Shown: positions 45,317 through 54,584, numbered from the stretch's first letter. The stretch is DNA of 64,000 nucleotides from Oceanobacillus timonensis (GCF_900166635.1 NZ_LT800497.1:3892344-3956343); one strand, 5' to 3'. Made by a program: numbers and translations. The notes: generated from the letters alone by a model not told the origin.

Positions 45317-46318
45317 TCATTCTCTATATTTGATAACTTCTTTAAAATCAGAGATCAAATCATACCGGTTCTCTACTGCTTTTTTTTCGTCGACAGGCAT
45401 AATCAATAATTCATCCAACGGTACGGACTGTGGCGGATTTACTGCATTCACATTGGTCAGCGTATGATAATTTCCTATTCTTTGTCCTATTTCTTGCGCT
45501 TCCTTTGTTAATGACCAATCGATAAACTCCTGTGCAGCTTCTTCGTTTTGAGCATTTGCCGTCATTGCGATTGCTTCAACTTCATACGTTGTCGGCTCTG
45601 TCGGATAAATAATATTCAACTCATTAAATCCTTCATTCTTCAGGCGCATGGCATCGTGTGCAAACATAATCGTTGCAGCACTTTCTTTATAACCAATAAA
45701 TCTTCCGGTTGAATCTTCTGCCAAAGTATAATCGGTTACATTCTGATTAATATTTTGCAGCACACTCTTTGTTCGCAAATCTCCATATAATTCATCAAAG
45801 AGAGCAATCATAAGGTACCCTGCTTCTGTTGATTCTGGGTTCGGCAGTGTCAGCCAGTTTTTATACTCTACCCTCTGCAGATCACTCCACCTTTGCGGAT
45901 TACTGACTCCTTGTTCCACATGCCATTGACGATTGGTCACAATAGCCAAGACCCCTACGCTAATCCCAGTCCAGTATCCTTCTTCATCCTTATATATATT
46001 GTCGATTTCTTCTCTATATTTCGAAATATATGGTTCTAAGAGTCCTTGCTGTTTCGCATCTTCCATTAAAAAAGACGATCCACCATACCAAATATCAAAT
46101 TCCTCTTCTTCATTCTCCAATGATTGAAGAATTTCCAGATTACTTTTTCTTTGAAAAGAAATATGAATACCCGTATCTCGTTCAAACTGCTCTGCAATTT
46201 GGATCATATAAGCTGTATCCATTCCCGTATATACCTGTAATACCTCTTTTTGACTAGCTCTACTACAACCACAAAGAAGGAGAAGGACTACGAACAATAG
46301 AATTGTTATTTTTCGCAT
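45317..46318 (-). CDS. ABC transporter substrate-binding lipoprotein (AfuA/FbpA-type)
   Basis: This 333-residue protein has a lipoprotein signal peptide: positive start, hydrophobic LLFVVLLLLCGC, with the lipobox Cys at about residue 18. The mature part is a type-2 periplasmic-binding fold with EFDIWYGGSSFLMEDAKQ, YWTGISVGVLAIVTN and AQEFIDWSLTKEAQEIGQ, shared with the other binding proteins here but the most divergent of them. The start is supported by GGAGAGGAGAG. It is the fourth gene of the operon SBP-permease-ATPase-SBP-PHP. The membrane-anchored receptor may widen the substrate range of the importer. Confidence 0.9.
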   Translation of the reverse strand: MRKITILLFVVLLLLCGCSRASQKEVLQVYTGMDTAYMIQIAEQFERDTGIHISFQRKSNLEILQSLENEEEEFDIWYGGSSFLMEDAKQQGLLEPYISKYREEIDNIYKDEEGYWTGISVGVLAIVTNRQWHVEQGVSNPQRWSDLQRVEYKNWLTLPNPESTEAGYLMIALFDELYGDLRTKSVLQNINQNVTDYTLAEDSTGRFIGYKESAATIMFAHDAMRLKNEGFNELNIIYPTEPTTYEVEAIAMTANAQNEEAAQEFIDWSLTKEAQEIGQRIGNYHTLTNVNAVNPPQSVPLDELLIMPVDEKKAVENRYDLISDFKEVIKYRE

Positions 46319-46346
46319 AGCATCTCTCCTCTCCTTCTATTTAACC

Positions 46347-47426
46347 TTATGCTGGTACAACATGCAACGAACGTTGTGAAAATGTCAGATTCACACTATC
46401 GCCGTCATAATAAACTTCTTTCCCGCCCGGGTCTGCAACAACCGCATACAATTGGATACCATTAAAATCCAATTCATATTCTTGCATTTGTCCCATAAAT
46501 ACGCTTTTTAGAACTTGCGCTGGCTCTGTCCCTTCTTTACCAAGATTGATTGCTTCTGGTCGAACAACAACGGAAACTGATTGCCCTTCATGAAATGTAT
46601 CTGCATTCTGCTGTAAAACTTTTATGGTTGTTTGTTTCGTTTTTACAAAAAGACGATCCGATTCTTTCTTATCGACAACCCCTTCTAAGAAATTTGCCGT
46701 TCCAATAAAGTCTGAAACAAATTTTGTTTTTGGCTTTTGATAAATTTCCATTGGCGGTCCAACTTGTTCAATACGCCCTTCATTCATAACAACAATACGA
46801 TCACTCAAGCTCATTGCTTCACTTTGATCGTGTGTTACATAAATTGCAGTAATGCCAAGTTCCTTCTGAATACGGCGAATTTCATCACGCATCGTTATTC
46901 GGAGTTTCGCATCTAAATTGGATAACGGCTCATCAAAAAGTAATACTCCAGGTTCCATTACTAATGCGCGGGCAAGTGCAACACGCTGCTGCTGACCTCC
47001 AGACAATTGGTTTGGCATTCTGTTTTTATTAACATGTAAGTTCATAATATCCATTACTGGCGTAACACGCTTTTCAATTTCACTTTTACTTAATTTTTTC
47101 AATCTTAATCCATAGCAAATGTTATCGTATACTGACATATGTGGAAACAATGCATAAGATTGGAACACCATCGTACAGTCTCTTTTATTTGCGGGAACGT
47201 TTTGAACATTATCCTCTCCAAACATAATGGCTCCATTCGATAATTCTTCGAAGCCTGCAACCATACGCAGAGTAGTTGTCTTTCCACAACCGGAAGGCCC
47301 TAATAGTGTGGCAAATTCCCCTTTCTCAATTTGCAAACTGACATCGCTCACTGCCGTCATTGTCTTTCCTTCACCATCAGTAAATTGTTTCGTAACTTTC
47401 TCTAGCTTTACGGATTTTGCTGACAT
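46347..47426 (-). CDS. ABC transporter ATP-binding protein (FbpC/PotA/AfuC-type)
   Basis: This 359-residue ATPase has Walker A LLGPSGCGKTTTLRMVAGF, Q-loop VFQSYALFPHMSVYDN, signature QLSGGQQQRVALARAL and Walker B VLLFDEPLSNLDAKL, with H-loop YVTHDQSEAMSLSD. A C-terminal TOBE-type regulatory domain follows (VVRPEAINLG). The open frame runs to a TTG at 47441, but GGAGGG places the start at ATG 47426 (MSAKSVKLEKVT). It lies 19 nt after the permease gene. It energises uptake with the fused permease upstream. Confidence 0.93.
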   Translation of the reverse strand: MSAKSVKLEKVTKQFTDGEGKTMTAVSDVSLQIEKGEFATLLGPSGCGKTTTLRMVAGFEELSNGAIMFGEDNVQNVPANKRDCTMVFQSYALFPHMSVYDNICYGLRLKKLSKSEIEKRVTPVMDIMNLHVNKNRMPNQLSGGQQQRVALARALVMEPGVLLFDEPLSNLDAKLRITMRDEIRRIQKELGITAIYVTHDQSEAMSLSDRIVVMNEGRIEQVGPPMEIYQKPKTKFVSDFIGTANFLEGVVDKKESDRLFVKTKQTTIKVLQQNADTFHEGQSVSVVVRPEAINLGKEGTEPAQVLKSVFMGQMQEYELDFNGIQLYAVVADPGGKEVYYDGDSVNLTFSQRSLHVVPA

Positions 47427-47445
47427 GTATTTTCCCTCCAAGTTA

Positions 47446-49149
47446 TTAAGCCATTACATTATCTTTTGAAGCAATTTCTGTACCTGTTTGTTTTTCTTTC
47501 CCTAATTTCCATTTACCTGTGAATAAAGAAGTTAACCCGTTTAAAATTAACATCGCAACAATCATTAAGATGATTAGCAATGTACAATACGCACTCGCTA
47601 CACCGATTCTTCCTGACTCTACTTGTGCTAAGATAGAAGAAGTGATTAAGTTATATTTTGCCGAAACCAGAAAGATTACTGCACTCATCGCTGTCATACT
47701 TTTTACGAAAGTGTATACGATTGAACTGAAAAATGCTGGTCTAATCAAAGGTAGCACGATTGAAAAGAATGTCTTGGAACCGTTCGCGCCTAAGTTAGTT
47801 GCTGCTTCTTCAATCGAAGGGTCAATCTGCTGTAGAGAGGTTATTCCAGATCGTATTCCTACCGGCATCGCCCGAACAATGAATGCAGCTATAATAATCA
47901 GTGCTGTCCCTGTAATTGCAAGCGGCGCTTGATTAAACGCTAAGATATAAGAGATACCAATTACAGTCCCTGGAATAGCCATAGAAAGCATACTAATTCC
48001 TTCCATTAATTTTTTCCCAGCAAATCTTTTACGAACAATTAAGAAAGCAAGAATCATTGCGAATAATCCTCCAATTGGCGTCGCAATAATGGATAATCGT
48101 AAAGTGTCTGTCACCGCTTTTTTACCAATAGAAAATACATAATTATAATGATCTAATGTAAAGCTGTAATTTACACCCCATAATTGAATAAATGACCCAA
48201 TTGGAACTAAAATATAAAATAAGATTACAGTTCCTGATAAAGCAAAACAAATAGTAATCATCACCCGACGAAAAATGCCCTTAGAAATCATTTTGCGAAC
48301 TCCAGTTGGCTTACCTGTAACAGTGACATAATTCTTCTTCCCAATCCAAAAATTCTGAAGTACATATAAAATAACCGTTGCAGTAAGTAAAACCATCGCA
48401 AGAGCAGCTCCAGCCTGCATGTTATAGCTTCCAACTGCCTGCATATAAATCTCTCTTGCCACCGTGTTATAATCTCCACCGATGGTCATTGGGTTCCCGA
48501 AATCAGCCATGGACTGAATAAATACAAGTAAAAAGGCATTCCCAACCCCTGGAACAGACAATGGCAAAGTTACTTTTTTAAATGTCTGCCATTTTGTTGA
48601 ACCAAGATTATCACTTGCTTCCTCGAGAGAAGGACTAATGGATTGTAATAACCCTGCCAGAACTAAGAAGGCTACCGGAAAATAAGTTAGTGTTTGAACA
48701 AGAATCAAACCATGTAATCCATAAATATTTGCTCCTTCTATCCCCAGCAATGTTTCGGAAATAAATCCTCCTCTTCCAAAAAGCAGTATTGCTGATAAAG
48801 CAATAACAAACGGAGGAGAAATAACCGGTAAAATTGCGATTCCATTAAACAATTTTTTAAATGGAACCTTAATATAAGCTAATGTATAGGCAAAGAAATA
48901 AGCAATAGCTGTTGATAAAATAGAAACAATGACTGCTAAAATTAATGAATTCGTTAAAGCACTGGTTAACTGCCCACCAGCAAATACTCTTTTATACCCT
49001 TGCCAATCTATTTCACCATTTGATATAAAACTGGATAATAAGATTTGGAAAAGTGGATAAACAATAAAAACAATGAGCGTCAACATAACCAACACAACAA
49101 GTAATAATAACATTGGTTGTTTGACTAATCTGCGTATACTCTCCTTCAT
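47446..49149 (-). CDS. ABC transporter permease, fused double-length (FbpB/AfuB-type)
   Basis: This 567-residue permease has two BPD-type halves in one chain, each with about six hydrophobic segments. EAA loops are visible as SPSLEEASDNLGSTKWQTFK (about residues 175-194) and DPSIEEAATNLGANGSKTFF in the second half. This fused form is typical of the ferric iron/sugar-phosphate/2-aminoethylphosphonate branch. It forms the membrane channel for the ATPase at 46347 and the binding proteins around it. It follows the binding-protein gene at 49218 across an intercistronic hairpin. Confidence 0.92.
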   Translation of the reverse strand: MKESIRRLVKQPMLLLLVVLVMLTLIVFIVYPLFQILLSSFISNGEIDWQGYKRVFAGGQLTSALTNSLILAVIVSILSTAIAYFFAYTLAYIKVPFKKLFNGIAILPVISPPFVIALSAILLFGRGGFISETLLGIEGANIYGLHGLILVQTLTYFPVAFLVLAGLLQSISPSLEEASDNLGSTKWQTFKKVTLPLSVPGVGNAFLLVFIQSMADFGNPMTIGGDYNTVAREIYMQAVGSYNMQAGAALAMVLLTATVILYVLQNFWIGKKNYVTVTGKPTGVRKMISKGIFRRVMITICFALSGTVILFYILVPIGSFIQLWGVNYSFTLDHYNYVFSIGKKAVTDTLRLSIIATPIGGLFAMILAFLIVRKRFAGKKLMEGISMLSMAIPGTVIGISYILAFNQAPLAITGTALIIIAAFIVRAMPVGIRSGITSLQQIDPSIEEAATNLGANGSKTFFSIVLPLIRPAFFSSIVYTFVKSMTAMSAVIFLVSAKYNLITSSILAQVESGRIGVASAYCTLLIILMIVAMLILNGLTSLFTGKWKLGKEKQTGTEIASKDNVMA

Positions 49150-49171
49150 AAAAAGCTCTCACTCCTTTTAT

Positions 49172-49206
49172 GTTGAGAATGGGAGCCTACATCCCCCATT
49201 CTCAAC
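49172..49206 (-). other. Intercistronic hairpin between binding protein and permease
   Basis: GTTGAGAATGGG (49172-49183) pairs perfectly with CCCATTCTCAAC (49195-49206). No U-tract follows on the minus transcript. Such stems after binding-protein genes often stabilise the upstream message, so that receptor is made in excess over permease. Confidence 0.65.
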
Positions 49207-49217
49207 GTTTTCTGTCT

Positions 49218-50261
49218 CTAGTTATTTACTTCATTATCCCAGCGGTCAAGAATTTCTTGACGGCGTTCTCCAGCCTCTTTCGGGTCTGAATCTATTAAAT
49301 TAATCTCATCTAAATCAGGAGCTCCTTCAGGTGGAACCGCATCTGGATGTGTAAGGCTTTGGAAATTAGATGATTCTTGCCCAATTTCTTGCGCTTCTGG
49401 TCCTGCAGCCCAATCAACAAATTCTTGCGCCAATTCTTCATTGGGAGCACCTTCAATAATGCCAACTCCTCCAATTTCAAATCCGGTACCATCATCTGGG
49501 AAGGAAAGAACAATATCGTCAAATCCTTCTTCTTGATATTTAACAATATCATGTGCAAATAAAATTCCTGCTCCAACTTCATTCATACCAACCATTCTTC
49601 CTGGCGCCGAACCGCTGGTCGTATACTGCTGCACTTGTGGGTGAAGCTCCTCCAGATACTCAAACCCCTCTTCATCTCCGCCTTTTGCACGAAGAATAGA
49701 GTATAGTGCTGTATAAGCTGTACCTGATGAACTTGGATGTGCCATAACAATCTGGTTTTTGTATTCAGGATCTAGTAAGTCATCCCAGCTTGTTGGAGCT
49801 TCTAAACCATTATCATCCAAGAAATTCTGATTAGTAGCGAAACCGATCGCTCCTACATAAATCCCTGTCCAAAAATTATCCGGATCTCTATACTCCTCTG
49901 GGATATCTGCTGCTGCAGGTGAGTCATACGCATGTAACAAATCTTCTGTTTTAGCAGCTTCAAATGTGTCTGCAGGACCTCCATACCAAATATCTGCCTG
50001 GGGATTATCTTTTTCCGCACGAACCTTTGCTAAAATTTCTCCAGCTGACATACGAACCATATCGACATCAATTCCTGTATCCTGTTGGAACTTGTCAATT
50101 GCGGCAATCGCATGGTCTTCTTGAAATGCAACATAAACGGTTAACGTACCACTTGGATTATCTCCATCCTCAGCTCCATCTGAATCATTGGTTCCGCATG
50201 CAGCAAGCAGAAAAACAACTAGTAATATAAATAATAATTTTATAGATTTCTTCAATGTCAT
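49218..50261 (-). CDS. ABC transporter substrate-binding lipoprotein, first gene of the importer operon
   Basis: This 347-residue lipoprotein has signal SIKLLFILLVVFLLAACG with the lipobox LAAC. The mature domain has TLTVYVAFQEDHAIAAIDKF, MVRMSAGEILAKVRAE, ADIWYGGPADTFEAAK, YWTG-like FWTGIYVGAIGFATN and the C-terminal DSDPKEAGERRQEILDRWD. This is the COG1840 AfuA/FbpA pattern. Two starts compete: ATG 50261 lies very near GGGGG, while TTG 50255 has ideal spacing and matches the paralogue's start. It is expressed from a promoter with a cre site and a 29-bp element. It is closely related to 50479-51507. Confidence 0.91.
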   Translation of the reverse strand: MTLKKSIKLLFILLVVFLLAACGTNDSDGAEDGDNPSGTLTVYVAFQEDHAIAAIDKFQQDTGIDVDMVRMSAGEILAKVRAEKDNPQADIWYGGPADTFEAAKTEDLLHAYDSPAAADIPEEYRDPDNFWTGIYVGAIGFATNQNFLDDNGLEAPTSWDDLLDPEYKNQIVMAHPSSSGTAYTALYSILRAKGGDEEGFEYLEELHPQVQQYTTSGSAPGRMVGMNEVGAGILFAHDIVKYQEEGFDDIVLSFPDDGTGFEIGGVGIIEGAPNEELAQEFVDWAAGPEAQEIGQESSNFQSLTHPDAVPPEGAPDLDEINLIDSDPKEAGERRQEILDRWDNEVNN

Positions 50262-50284
50262 TACCCCCTTTTTCTTATATTTTA

Positions 50285-50353
50285 AGTTTATTTGTATGCG
50301 CTTCCATATTCAACACCAAATGAATTCCTTTTGAAACGGTATAGAATTGGTAT
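50285..50353 (-). promoter_or_regulatory. Composite promoter of the ABC importer operon (29-bp element, -35, cre, -10)
   Basis: Read on the minus strand: a 29-bp element (50353-50325) beginning ATACCAATTCTATACCG, 11 nt, a -35 TTGAAT (50313-50308), a 17-bp spacer that contains a cre matching WTGNAARCGNWWWCAW at all 16 positions (ATGGAAGCGCATACAA, 50307-50292), and a -10 TAAACT (50290-50285). Within the element ATACCNNTTC is repeated at 11-bp spacing, typical for response-regulator or AraC-type activators. The promoter at 54585-54653 has the same plan and spacing. Confidence 0.7.
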
Positions 50354-50432
50354 GGTGGAATGAAGATCATATTAGAATATTGAATGAGTCGATAACAAGA
50401 AAATATCTTTGAAGTTTTCCCTGTACATATGT

Positions 50433-50476
50433 AAAAGAGAGTGACTATAGCCAAATGGATATCGTCACTCTCTTTT
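50433..50476 (-). terminator. Terminator after the single binding-protein gene
   Basis: AAAAGAGAGTGAC (50433-50445) pairs perfectly with GTCACTCTCTTTT (50464-50476), 3 nt past the stop of the gene at 50479. That gene is therefore a separate transcription unit from the importer operon. Confidence 0.88.
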
Positions 50477-50478
50477 AT

Positions 50479-51507
50479 TTAGTTATTCACTTCATTATCC
50501 CAACGATCTATAATTTCTTCACGACGCTCTCCTGCTTCTTTAGGATCCATGTCTATTAAATTAATATCATCTGAATCAGGGGCACCCTCAGGCGCTGTCG
50601 CATCAGGGTGTGTAACACTTTGAAAGTCTTCAACTGACTCCCCGACTTCTTGTCCGCTTACACCTACTGACCAATCAATAAATTCTTTAGCAAGTTCTTC
50701 ATTGGGTGCTCCTTCAATCATTCCTACTGCATCAACCGCAAACCCAGACCCTTCTTCTGGGAAGGTTAAAACAATATCGTCAAACCCTTCTGCTTGATGT
50801 TTAGCAATATCGTGTCCCATCATAATGGCGGCCCCTGCTTCATTCAAACCTACCATTCTTCCTGGTGCTGCTCCACTTGTTGTATATTGCTGCATCTGTT
50901 CATGAAGTGTATTTAAATAGTCAAATCCCTCTTCATCCCCGTCTTTCGCAAGAAGGATAGAGTATAATGCTACATAAGCAGCACCAGATGAACCTGGGTG
51001 TGCCATAACAAGCTCATCCTTGTAAACAGGATTTAATAGATCTTCCCAATTAGTTGGTGCTTCCAATCCATTTTCATCTAAAAATTCTTGATTTGTTGCA
51101 AAACCAACTGCACCTACAAATATCCCTGTCCAATAACCATCTGCATCTTTATATTCTTCTGGAATATCTTCTGCTTCTGGAGATTCATATGCGTGTAATA
51201 AGTTTTCTGTTTTAGCAGCTTCAAATGTGTCTGCAGGACCTCCATACCAAATATCTGCTTGTGGGTTATTGCTTTCCGCTCGTACCTTTGCTAAAACTTC
51301 CCCTGATGACATCCGAACCATATCTACATTAATTCCTGTTTCTTCTTCAAATTGATTAATAGCAGCAATAGCTTTTTCTTCCGGGAAAGCCACATAAACG
51401 GTTAATGTTCCATCTTCTCCATTCGCTCCCTCCGAATCATTCGATCCACATGCAACAAGTAATAAAATAACTAATAATAACACTAAGACAGGTATAGACT
51501 TTTTCAA
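50479..51507 (-). CDS. ABC transporter substrate-binding lipoprotein, stand-alone paralogue
   Basis: This 342-residue lipoprotein has lipobox LLVAC after a hydrophobic leader. The mature part parallels its neighbour at 49218 nearly throughout: MVRMSSGEVLAKVRAES, ADIWYGGPADTFEAAKTENL, YWTGIFVGAVGFATNQEFLD and the same DPKEAGERREEIIDRWDNEV end. It starts at TTG 51505-51507 with AAGGAGTGA. It has its own cre-containing promoter and its own terminator, so it adds an extra receptor to the importer under separate control. It lacks the 29-bp element of the operon promoter. Confidence 0.91.
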   Translation of the reverse strand: MKKSIPVLVLLLVILLLVACGSNDSEGANGEDGTLTVYVAFPEEKAIAAINQFEEETGINVDMVRMSSGEVLAKVRAESNNPQADIWYGGPADTFEAAKTENLLHAYESPEAEDIPEEYKDADGYWTGIFVGAVGFATNQEFLDENGLEAPTNWEDLLNPVYKDELVMAHPGSSGAAYVALYSILLAKDGDEEGFDYLNTLHEQMQQYTTSGAAPGRMVGLNEAGAAIMMGHDIAKHQAEGFDDIVLTFPEEGSGFAVDAVGMIEGAPNEELAKEFIDWSVGVSGQEVGESVEDFQSVTHPDATAPEGAPDSDDINLIDMDPKEAGERREEIIDRWDNEVNN

Positions 51508-51543
51508 TATGATTCACTCCTTCAGTTATTTTTCAAAACATAA

Positions 51544-51559
51544 TTGAATGCGCTCCCAA
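51544..51559 (-). promoter_or_regulatory. Candidate CcpA cre site in the promoter of the stand-alone binding protein
   Basis: On the coding strand TTGGGAGCGCATTCAA matches WTGNAARCGNWWWCAW at 15 of 16 positions, 37-52 bp upstream of the TTG start. A -35-like TTGATT lies just upstream (51568-51563), so the cre falls in the promoter spacer as in the two composite promoters. Confidence 0.65.
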
Positions 51560-51796
51560 AAAATCAATATTTCTTAGCTTCTTTCTTTTTTTAATAAGTT
51601 CTTACACTGTAATATGAAATAGATTATCAAAATGTACAGAGACATAAAACATAGTTTTGTAGTCTGATTTTTCATAATTGTTGAATTATTATACCGGAAA
51701 ATAACTAGATGAACAGACGAGTATATATTTCTTTTTCTCTATCAAAAGATATTATGTATTTTGGAATTTTGATTATAAACATTCAATAATATCAAC

Positions 51797-51854
51797 AAAA
51801 AAGCCGAATAAATCCAAATTCTAAAATAAGAATGTTGAACCATTCGACTTTTCT
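51797..51854 (-). terminator. Hairpin after the decayed binding-protein gene
   Basis: AAAAAAGCCGAAT (from 51797) pairs with ATTCGACTTTTCT (to 51854) with one mismatch, and an inner ATTCT/AGAAT adds to the stem. It would have terminated the pseudogene transcript. The bases 51560-51796 hold promoter-type AT-rich DNA only. Confidence 0.6.
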
Positions 51855-51873
51855 CATATAAAACTATGATTTT

Positions 51874-52265
51874 TTAATTATTAACTTCATCTTCCCAATG
51901 ATTTTGAATTTCTTGACGGCGTTCTCTCGCCTCAATTAATTCAATCTCTTCTAAATCAGCTGCTTCCTCCGACTCTACTGCATCTGGATATGTTAAATTA
52001 TTAAACTCGTTTGCTTCCTCACTCACTTCCTATGCATTTGTACTTACAGCCTAATCAATAAATTCTTGTGCTAATTCTTCATTTGGAGTACCGTTCATAA
52101 TCCCGGCTCCGTTAACCTCCTTCATACCTATCATTCTCCCTGGAGCAGAACCGCTCGTTGTATACTGCTGGACCGCCATACCAAATATTTGCCAATTTCT
52201 TCTGTATCTTCAGAACCGCATGCAGCAATAACCAATCCTTGAAATAAAAATAGCGGCATCTTCAT
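51874..52265 (-). pseudogene. Decayed ABC substrate-binding lipoprotein (fifth copy)
   Basis: The minus strand keeps pieces of a binding protein like those at 49218 and 50479. A lipobox-like N-terminus reads LVIAACGSEDTEE, then most of the N-lobe is missing, then GSAPGRMIGMKEV and PNEELAQEFID. An in-frame stop follows (AT-GAT-TAG), with another stop after STNA, then FNNLTYPDAVESEEAADLEE and a C-terminal RRQEIQNHWEDEVNN. Large internal deletions and at least two stops show it is dead. It documents expansion and loss of receptor genes in this cluster. Confidence 0.85.
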
Positions 52266-52341
52266 TAAATTTTTTCATAAGATGAAATCACTTTTTTCCT
52301 AGTTTGATGAGTTTTTTGTACCGACGCAAATCTTACTTATT

Positions 52342-53124
52342 TTAATTTACAATACCAAGCCGCTTCAACCCGTTAAAAATACCATTCTCCTCAACGGTTG
52401 TTGTTTGAAAATCTGCATATGGAACAAGCATCGAGTCCGCATTTCCCATTGCCACGCCTGCTCCAGCAAATTGCAGCATTTCCTTATCATTCATTCCATC
52501 ACCAAAAGCAATCACTTCAGAAGGTGATAGATTCAAATGCTCTATCATTTTTTTAACTGCTTCTCCTTTATTTACGGAAGTACGAATAAGATCATAGGAC
52601 TCTGTAGAATGTTTGATATTAACTTTTGACAGTTGATAGCCTTCTATTAGACTAAAATCTTCTTTGCTGTCAAACACATTGATTGCAGTCGCAGCTACGA
52701 TTTGATCAGAAATATTTTCTGTAAACAGTTCAAATTCCTTCATTTGAGAAACTTTACTAAAATAAATAACGTGTGCATCCTCTAAAGAAGTAAAATAATT
52801 ATTTTCTGTAGTATAAAGTACCAACTCACTTTCTCCTTGACTGGAGATATAAATCATTTTCTCGACATCCTCTTTACGCATCGCAGCTTTAAAAATCGTT
52901 TCATTCTGATGCATCGCATAGGAACCATTATAAGTAATCGATGAGGTGATTCCAAAGTCATTTGTCAAATTAACAATATCCATTAAAGGTCTGCCAGTAC
53001 ATAGAAATACTTCTATACCTGCTGCTTTTGCCTGTCGAATCGCTTCCTTGGTTGAAGCATCATAAGTGTGGTCTGGTTTTATAATCGTTCCATCAATATC
53101 TAAAAAAATTGCACGATAGCTCAT
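52342..53124 (-). CDS. HAD-superfamily hydrolase, Cof subfamily
   Basis: This 260-residue Cof-type HAD phosphatase has motif I AIFLDIDGTIIKPDH (nucleophile Asp at about residue 8), motif II VFLCTGRPLMDIVN, a C2 cap, and motifs III/IV in NKGEAVKKMIEHL and VIAFGDGMNDKEMLQFAGAG. AAGGAGG fixes the start at ATG 53124, although the frame is open to 53145. It lies between binding-protein genes of the ABC cluster and is the second HAD in the region. It likely dephosphorylates a sugar or polyol phosphate (inference). Confidence 0.9.
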   Translation of the reverse strand: MSYRAIFLDIDGTIIKPDHTYDASTKEAIRQAKAAGIEVFLCTGRPLMDIVNLTNDFGITSSITYNGSYAMHQNETIFKAAMRKEDVEKMIYISSQGESELVLYTTENNYFTSLEDAHVIYFSKVSQMKEFELFTENISDQIVAATAINVFDSKEDFSLIEGYQLSKVNIKHSTESYDLIRTSVNKGEAVKKMIEHLNLSPSEVIAFGDGMNDKEMLQFAGAGVAMGNADSMLVPYADFQTTTVEENGIFNGLKRLGIVN

Positions 53125-53339
53125 TTTTTCCTCCTTGTAGTCCATGCCTCTAAAAATACAGATGAATTCTTATTCTCGTTTCAAATTATTTCTATACCTT
53201 AAGACTATAATCGTTTCATCAAATTCTCCATACCAATTTATTTCCGTTTATAATGGTATGAACTTAGGCTTTGTTCCTTAATATCATCATCTAATCGCTA
53301 TCCTTGAAAATGTTTATTCTTCACACTTTTCTCATACAG

Positions 53340-54383
53340 TTATTGATCATAAATTTCATTCTCCCATTTTTGAATAATATCATCACGCGATTCTGCGGCA
53401 TCACTTAAATCAAAATCTATTAAATGATAATCTGAAAGGTCAATAGCTTGTTCCGCATCCGCAGCTTCTGGATGGGTTACATTATTATAGTTTCCAAAAT
53501 CTTGTGCTGCCTCTTGCCCTGCCGGTCCTAATACCCAGTCAATAAATACCTCAGCTAATTCAGGGTTAGGAGCATCTGCAATTTTAGCTACTGCGAATAA
53601 TTCATATCCTGCTCCATCAACAACAGTAGGTTCTAAGTTATCGAATCCTTCTTCCATACTTTTAACAGAATTATAGTAGAATAAGATTCCTGCTCCCGCT
53701 TCTTCCATTCCCACCATTCTCGCCGGAGCAACCCCGCTAGTTGTATATTGTTGTACTTGTCCATCCAATGCTTCCAAATAATCATAAGCCTCTTCTTCAT
53801 TATCAAAGTACTGCAATATATTATAAAGTACTGTATAGGCCGTACCGGATGAAGCTGGATGAGGCATAACGATTTCACCTTCATACGCTGAATCAAGTAA
53901 ATCTTCCCAAGTTGTTGGTGCTTCTAGTCCATTGTCATCTAAAAATTTTTGATTAACTACAAAACCTAAAGGATTAACTAACATTCCTGTCCAATATCCT
54001 TTATCATCCTTGTATTCATCAGAGATATATTCCGCAGTAGGAGATACATATGGTTCAAGCAATTCCTCTTCTTTAGCTACTTCAAATGTTTCTGCCGGTC
54101 CGCCAAACCAGACATCTGCCTGCGTGTTCGTACTTTCCGCACGAACTCTTGATAGAATCTCTCCAGCGGATAACCGAACCATATCAACTTCAATTCCTGT
54201 TTCTTCTGTAAAAAGGTTCATTGTTTCGATAGCACGCTCTTCATCCGAACCAGCATAAACCGTTATTTTACCTTCTAACTTATCATCTGGATTATCATTA
54301 TCACTAGAATCTTCACTTCCACAAGCGGCTAGTATACTTATAATTAATAGTATAAATATTAATCTCCAAGCACTTTTTCTCAT
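53340..54383 (-). CDS. ABC transporter substrate-binding lipoprotein, AfuA-type
   Basis: This 347-residue lipoprotein has leader LIFILLIISILAACGSE with lipobox LAAC. The mature domain shows GKITVYAGSDEERAIETMNL, MVRLSAGEILSRVRAEST, ADVWFGGPAETFEVAKEEEL, YWTGMLVNPLGFVVN and the C-terminal LIDFDLSDAAESRDDIIQKW. It is related to, but more divergent from, the tandem pair at 49-51.5 kb. GGGGAG places the start at ATG 54383. Its promoter has the same composite plan as the importer operon, so the two are probably co-regulated. The HAD gene follows 215 bp downstream. Confidence 0.91.
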   Translation of the reverse strand: MRKSAWRLIFILLIISILAACGSEDSSDNDNPDDKLEGKITVYAGSDEERAIETMNLFTEETGIEVDMVRLSAGEILSRVRAESTNTQADVWFGGPAETFEVAKEEELLEPYVSPTAEYISDEYKDDKGYWTGMLVNPLGFVVNQKFLDDNGLEAPTTWEDLLDSAYEGEIVMPHPASSGTAYTVLYNILQYFDNEEEAYDYLEALDGQVQQYTTSGVAPARMVGMEEAGAGILFYYNSVKSMEEGFDNLEPTVVDGAGYELFAVAKIADAPNPELAEVFIDWVLGPAGQEAAQDFGNYNNVTHPEAADAEQAIDLSDYHLIDFDLSDAAESRDDIIQKWENEIYDQ

Positions 54384-54584
54384 TATGTTTACTCCCCTAA
54401 ACATTCTATAAATATTGTTTTTAGTATGTATTCTTTACTTAAAATAGTAGTTCTATTAGAAGGTTTGGAGTATACTAAAAAACAAAGTTTCAGCCGCCTA
54501 ATACATTTATTTCCAATAATGTGCCCGCTCTAGCGACTAAATTAATCCTCCTAATTTTCATTACTTTCTTAAGTGATGTATATA

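Noticed and set aside
45317..50261. Annotation of the ABC system as a ferric iron importer
   Set aside because: The family includes iron, sugar-phosphate and phosphonate transporters. The linked phosphatases and cre sites, with no Fur-box-like sequence noticed, make iron the less likely substrate, so only the family is named.
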